A program made the translations under genes and the position numbers. A DNA stretch of 64,000 bases from Corylus avellana (taxonomy: Eukaryota; Streptophyta; Magnoliopsida; Fagales; Betulaceae): positions 29,623,382-29,687,381 of the forward strand of contig NC_081547.1 in assembly GCF_901000735.1 (NCBI RefSeq). The letters run 5' to 3'. Positions 59,664-64,000 of this stretch are shown piece by piece. Below the pieces are notes generated by a model. It ran no database searches. It was given only the letters and a program-made list of their open reading frames with translations, and was not told the origin of the DNA. Position 1 is the stretch's first letter, and each line of letters opens with the position of its first letter.

Positions 59664-61346
59664 CTAAGTGGGTTCTCTTTGTACTGGCGATGTAGATGGC
59701 GGGGTCATAGTTTCATTCCTACCTCCTGCAAAAAACTCTTCTTTCACTGTAGAAAGTGGCCTATCTGGGCTAAAATATCCGTTCGAAACTCTACTGGGAC
59801 TTGGAGAAGAACTAGTTGTAAGAATCTTGGATGGGCTAGTGTCATTCCCCAATGGAGAACTTGGGCCAGATATGGATTGAACCACTGCATCTTCACGAGG
59901 CAACGGTGAGATCGGTGATGGGTCACCATGGTCCATTTGTTTCCTGCATAATGCATTTTCCACAATATCATAGGAATTTCCAGTCCGCACTTCCTGAGCA
60001 AGAGAACACCAACAACAGCATAGCCATAGTGTGCAGTCAGCAGCTGCTGGTTCACCACAACAGAAGTTAGAAGCAGGCAAATTGAATCTCTTTCTCATTT
60101 GGATCCTCCAAAAGCCACCATAGAGTAAACCAAAGGCACACAGAATAACCCCAGTAACAACTAGAGCTTCCCTAACAGCTTCATTGTTAATATTCACAGC
60201 AGCCAAGGTGAATATCCAGAAAGGAGCCATACAAAATAAAAGAAAAGTCGCAATATGGACATACATATTGCCAAATCCAAGTCTCTCCATATTCCACCCA
60301 AATACACAAAAGCTACAAAAAAGTGAGAGATATGCTAGAGAGATATCATCCCAAAAATCAAGAATCCCCCCACTCCATCGTGGTCTATTCTCAACAATCT
60401 GCTGTTGGCCTCTTTTAGCAAAAGAATATCTTTTCTGTAATGATTTCGATCTCAACCCATTCGACCCATCACCACTGGTGGTCCGAACCTGTGCTTCCTC
60501 ATCCACGTGAGAATCATAATCCCTACCAAGGGGGCTATATATAGTATATAAGCCAGCAACAGCAGGTGCAGCAATTGCAACAGATATACATATTCCAACT
60601 CCTATGGCTGGTCGTTGAGATCTCTTGTACCCCAAGTTTAGACCACAAAGCGCATACTGAGCAAAGCAATTTATGTGGAGGAGAACAACAACAACCATCA
60701 TGTGTGTCCATTCATGGGGCTTGTAGGTCCCATTCTTGCAGTAAATCTTTCTAAGTTTAGAAATGTCGTCTGGTCTCCATCTGCACAGAAGTACAAGGTG
60801 GTAGAATCGTTGTGGGTGCTGGTACAAACACATAAGAGTAAACAATGCATTGAGAATTTGATTGTTTACTTCAAACCAAACATCCCTGGACTTCTTGGGT
60901 AGGGCACTGTTTAACATTCCGGTCATAACAAAGAATAGAATGGCACCTGAAACAGCAACGCAGGTGATCCATGCAAACAAAGCCATATTCATTGGGTTTC
61001 TAATCCATTCTTTGCCCATTTTCATGAGAGAACCCCAATCAATTTTCCGACCAAAAACCCCATTGAGGCGTTCATGGAAACGGTGACCACTTGAAGCCAC
61101 AGAGCGTGAAATCTCATCTCTCCCATCAGCTATGCGCTTGAATTTGGCAGATGCAGAGCCAAACTTGAGGAGACTTATTCTACTATGAGGAGCAGTTAAG
61201 GTATCAGAATACCTTCTTGGAGGGTTTTCATCGCTTAGTAGCGTCCTTCGAGATGCTGATATGTCAAAAGGAATTTGACCGTTCACTTTAGCACCATTAG
61301 ATTCCTCAACTTCTTCCTTGTGCTTGCCCTTATCAGTTGAACTCAT
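59664..61346 (-). CDS. DUF2985/PLAC8-family membrane protein
   Basis: A single uninterrupted coding exon of 560 residues from ATG at 61346 to TAG at 59664. The N-terminal 115 residues are charged and serine-rich. Hydrophobic segments lie at about 121-142, 216-236, 247-270, 336-350, 362-386 and 394-413. The segment with QHPQRFYHLVLLCRWRPDD (177-195) is typical of the DUF2985 region. Residues 429-452 carry the PLAC8 cysteine core (CCGEPAAADCTLWLCCCWCS followed by LAQEVRT). The tail is rich in Ser/Pro (SPSPSR, TPPSTSP) and looks phosphorylatable. PLAC8 proteins include cell-number regulators and cation transporters, but this larger DUF2985 subgroup has no settled function. The leader seems to contain an intron: a donor CCGTAG|GTATGT at 62154 and an acceptor near 61385 (CCCATAG). 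The nearest recalled Arabidopsis relative is a PLAC8 protein of similar length (unverified). Confidence 0.93.
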   Translation of the reverse strand: MSSTDKGKHKEEVEESNGAKVNGQIPFDISASRRTLLSDENPPRRYSDTLTAPHSRISLLKFGSASAKFKRIADGRDEISRSVASSGHRFHERLNGVFGRKIDWGSLMKMGKEWIRNPMNMALFAWITCVAVSGAILFFVMTGMLNSALPKKSRDVWFEVNNQILNALFTLMCLYQHPQRFYHLVLLCRWRPDDISKLRKIYCKNGTYKPHEWTHMMVVVVLLHINCFAQYALCGLNLGYKRSQRPAIGVGICISVAIAAPAVAGLYTIYSPLGRDYDSHVDEEAQVRTTSGDGSNGLRSKSLQKRYSFAKRGQQQIVENRPRWSGGILDFWDDISLAYLSLFCSFCVFGWNMERLGFGNMYVHIATFLLFCMAPFWIFTLAAVNINNEAVREALVVTGVILCAFGLLYGGFWRIQMRKRFNLPASNFCCGEPAAADCTLWLCCCWCSLAQEVRTGNSYDIVENALCRKQMDHGDPSPISPLPREDAVVQSISGPSSPLGNDTSPSKILTTSSSPSPSRVSNGYFSPDRPLSTVKEEFFAGGRNETMTPPSTSPVQREPT

Positions 61347-62579
61347 TCTCAATCAAAACACAATCTAGCCTTGTTGCTCACTATGGGAATTGTAATATCA
61401 AAACACAATGGACACCGGAGGAAGAGCCATTTGTTGATTGTCAATGTTTCCTCCTAAGTATTGAATCCCAAACAATAAATTTTAAGAATTTTTCAGTCAT
61501 CACATTTAAGTTATATTGTGACAGAAGTCGAGAAGCAAGGAATCTATTAAGTTAAAGAAAATGGAAGTATGTAATTGATGACTCTACAAGCCCAAGAAGC
61601 TTTCCAAAGAACAAGAATCACAAACCAAAACTATAGTTTGACATATAAAACCTGAAGTCGGATCCTAAGTTTTCAAAAACCCATGCAGTTAAGGATGTTT
61701 TGGGCGTTTGGAGTTTGTAGCGAGTATGGATTTCTCGGAAAAAAACCAAGGTAAAACTTTTGAATTTTTTTCCCATAACCGAATCCTAAATTTGCATTTG
61801 AGTTTGTTCCGAAAACAAAAACAAGAACAAATTTGCTTCCAAATTATATAAATTCCGGGAATAAAAAATTTCATATAAAATGAATAAGACCTCCACTTGC
61901 TCAGCTTTTATTACTGATCAAAATCCAGTATCTAAAAGCACAAGCAATTGGGACACAATCAAAACCCAGAAACTGATCCTAAAAGAACAATCTTTTAATC
62001 CAGAATTTTCACAAGAACAACGGAAAATAGAAACACCCGCAATTTTCTATTTGCATATTTCAACCAAAACTAGTCAACCAATTTATACCCCCGAAAAAAA
62101 GTAACAAAAAAGACTTAATTCAAAAACATGAAAGGAACCGAAGCCAACACATACCTACGGGATAATAGAGAAACATAGGAGACTTGAAGAAGCTTTATTA
62201 GAACCTGTTTACTGAATCCTCTCTGAGACTCAGACCTCGCAAATTGTCATACTTGACAAAATTTAGCGAAACCTGGAACAACAAAACGATAATCTTCTTA
62301 GGCACAAGGAAGGGTCAACGAGGACCTTACATGCCAAAGTGCGGTGAGGTGGGTGGCCTGACTTGTAAAGAGAGATCTAAAACGGTATCGTTTTGGCTGT
62401 GGAGCCAACACCGACTTTCACCATCTGCGTTTCGTTAACCATGACCATGTTTTTTCATGGATTGTGAAAGTGAGAAAGGGATCAAAATGGCATGCCTTCG
62501 TTTTGGCTTCATGTGGAATGGAGTATATCAGCAATCCTACGATACCTTGCCTAGTGTACAAAATATTGAGTTTTACCTG

Positions 62580-62848
62580 AGTTATTTGGGAAGTATTAGG
62601 GAGCCAATCCAGAAAAATTTTTAAATTGACGTGGCTGATATAAGTGACAGACAAAAAAAAAAAGAATTGTATTTTTTTTAATTTAAAAGAGAAGGGTTAG
62701 GGAACTAAACAAATGAACTCAGAAAAAGTTTTAAACTGACGTGACAAGGGTTTTCAAATTAAAAAAAGTGTAATTCTTTCCATTGTCTGTCACGTTAGTT
62801 TAAAAAAAATTTTGGGTTCATTTATTTGATTCCTTAACACTTCTCGAA
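62580..62848. mobile_element. Family-2 MITE plus adjacent partial copy
   Basis: 62689-62848 has inverted halves (GGGAACTAAACAAATGAACT and the complement of GTTCATTTATTTGATTCCTT; CTGACGTGACAAGGG inside). 62580-62688 repeats the left half (ATTAGGGAGCCAATCCAGAA, TTGACGTGG). Same family as 40286-40456 and 45810-45996. Confidence 0.65.
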
Positions 62849-64000
62849 TTATTTAGGATGGATTTAATCCTAAAGTGCATTCTTAAACAAAATTATAGAA
62901 AATGTCGCATGTGAGGTGGTGCATTTTTAAAAGCGTATAATTTTAAAAGACAAACTATGATTTTAAAGGTTTTACCAAATAGATAATTGCGATTTTAGAA
63001 ATCAAATTTTCATTAAAAATATTTAAAAATTAAACCAAAAATGATAGGGGGAAAAAATTATATATAAACACGTGATTTTTGTTTAATTTCTCGAAACATA
63101 AATTGTATGTACTGTTTAACTTTTTTTCTTTATCTTTCATCTCTAACTAACCCTCTTTTTTTTTTTTTGTGAAATAAATAGTTTCTCACTTTTACATACA
63201 TAATTTACAAATGGTCGCAATTAATTAGTTCCATTTTTGAATTGGTTTTATTTCATTTCCAGTTTATCTACGCCACTGACAATTACGTTTGTCGTTTTTT
63301 TTTTTTTTTTTTTTTTTTGTATAAACTATTTTCAGATATAGAATTGAAAATGCATTTTAGTAGGCCTATGTAGATTTATTTTATTAAAAAAATAAAAAAA
63401 AGATTTAGGAACGAGAAAGCGGGTACAAGGATGTTTACCACACTTTTTGCTTAAAAAAAAAAAAAAAAAAAGGAAGCATATATTAGATTTTTTATTTATT
63501 TATTTATTTAAATGCAACCAAAAGGGTTAATTTTTTTTAGGATTGGTGGAAATCTTATTTACCACCATCTTTAGATGTTAGACTTGAGATTTTGAGGGAA
63601 AATTAGTATTATTATTAGATTTTGCTAGTAAATTTTCGTTTACAAACATATGCTGGAGAAAACAACCACCTTTTCTGTTGTTCAAAACGTGTCCATGCTC
63701 CTTTTACTCAGAAATATAATTGACGAAAGATAGTTTTCTGCTTACAAGTAATGATCAATAAAACAGATCTTGGTTGTGGAACAGACTACATATATGATCA
63801 TCGCCCCTTAATTTATGAAATCGATTGTATCCTCCATTAAGGGTTCTCATTCTTTTCCAACATACAAAATTTTAATGAAAACCAGCAGTAGAAAAACTAG
63901 GCCAGATTCAAACTTAAAACTCATGCATACCTACACAGATTTAACACCCAATTCAAATACATTTTAGTATCGGTAGCCATCGTAGAGGAAGGGCAACTGG
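62849..64000. other. Intergenic, no gene seen
   Basis: AT-rich with long T and A runs (63296-63318, 63452-63470). Nothing else recognised. Confidence 0.5.

Overview
This is nuclear DNA from a flowering plant, most likely a woody rosid eudicot. The reasons are its AT-rich, intron-containing genes with GT/AG splice sites, long intergenic spaces full of short terminal-inverted-repeat (TIR) elements, and gene families typical of eudicots. Fagales is only a guess. There is no bacterial, phage, CRISPR or organellar content. Four runs of N (two of 100, two of 20) show it is a scaffold, not finished sequence.

Layout. 0-5 kb: a SINE-like fragment, a snapback MITE, a TIR element, a small glycosyltransferase-like relic, a BTB/POZ gene lacking its first exon, and a decayed Ty1/copia pol relic. 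7.2-7.7 kb (minus): a complete small heavy-metal-associated (HMA) protein gene with a 9-bp first coding exon. 10 kb: an orphan first exon of a GAUT10-like galacturonosyltransferase. 12-23.5 kb (plus): three tandem nine-exon genes for a CAN-type staphylococcal-nuclease-like enzyme, all open. 25.4-26.6 kb (minus): a three-exon Sel1-repeat gene. 30.0-49.2 kb: two tandem copies of a segment that ends in a WUN1-like (wound-induced, NTF2-like fold) gene on the minus strand. 51.4-55.7 kb: two hAT elements, one a decayed copy with the transposase tail. 59.7-61.3 kb (minus): a DUF2985/PLAC8 membrane protein gene.

Genome-structure story. The WUN1 segment was duplicated at a 5-bp microhomology (CTGAT), and the junction removed the promoter of one gene copy and supplied it with a new ATG. 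After duplication each copy gained different transposons, and the other copy preserves the empty sites. Several insertions have clean target-site duplications (8 bp for hAT, 9 bp for Mutator-like). Inside one of these elements the assembly contains a 4.7-kb contig bounded by two 100-N gaps that nearly duplicates 23359-28086. It is best read as an alternative haplotype placed in a gap, so the second Sel1 gene and a fourth CAN fragment are probably not a true tandem duplication.

The genes do not form one pathway. The nuclease array is the most interesting biology: copies B and C share a change beside the metal site, and copy C has a rebuilt N-terminus without the cysteine pair of the presumed membrane anchor.
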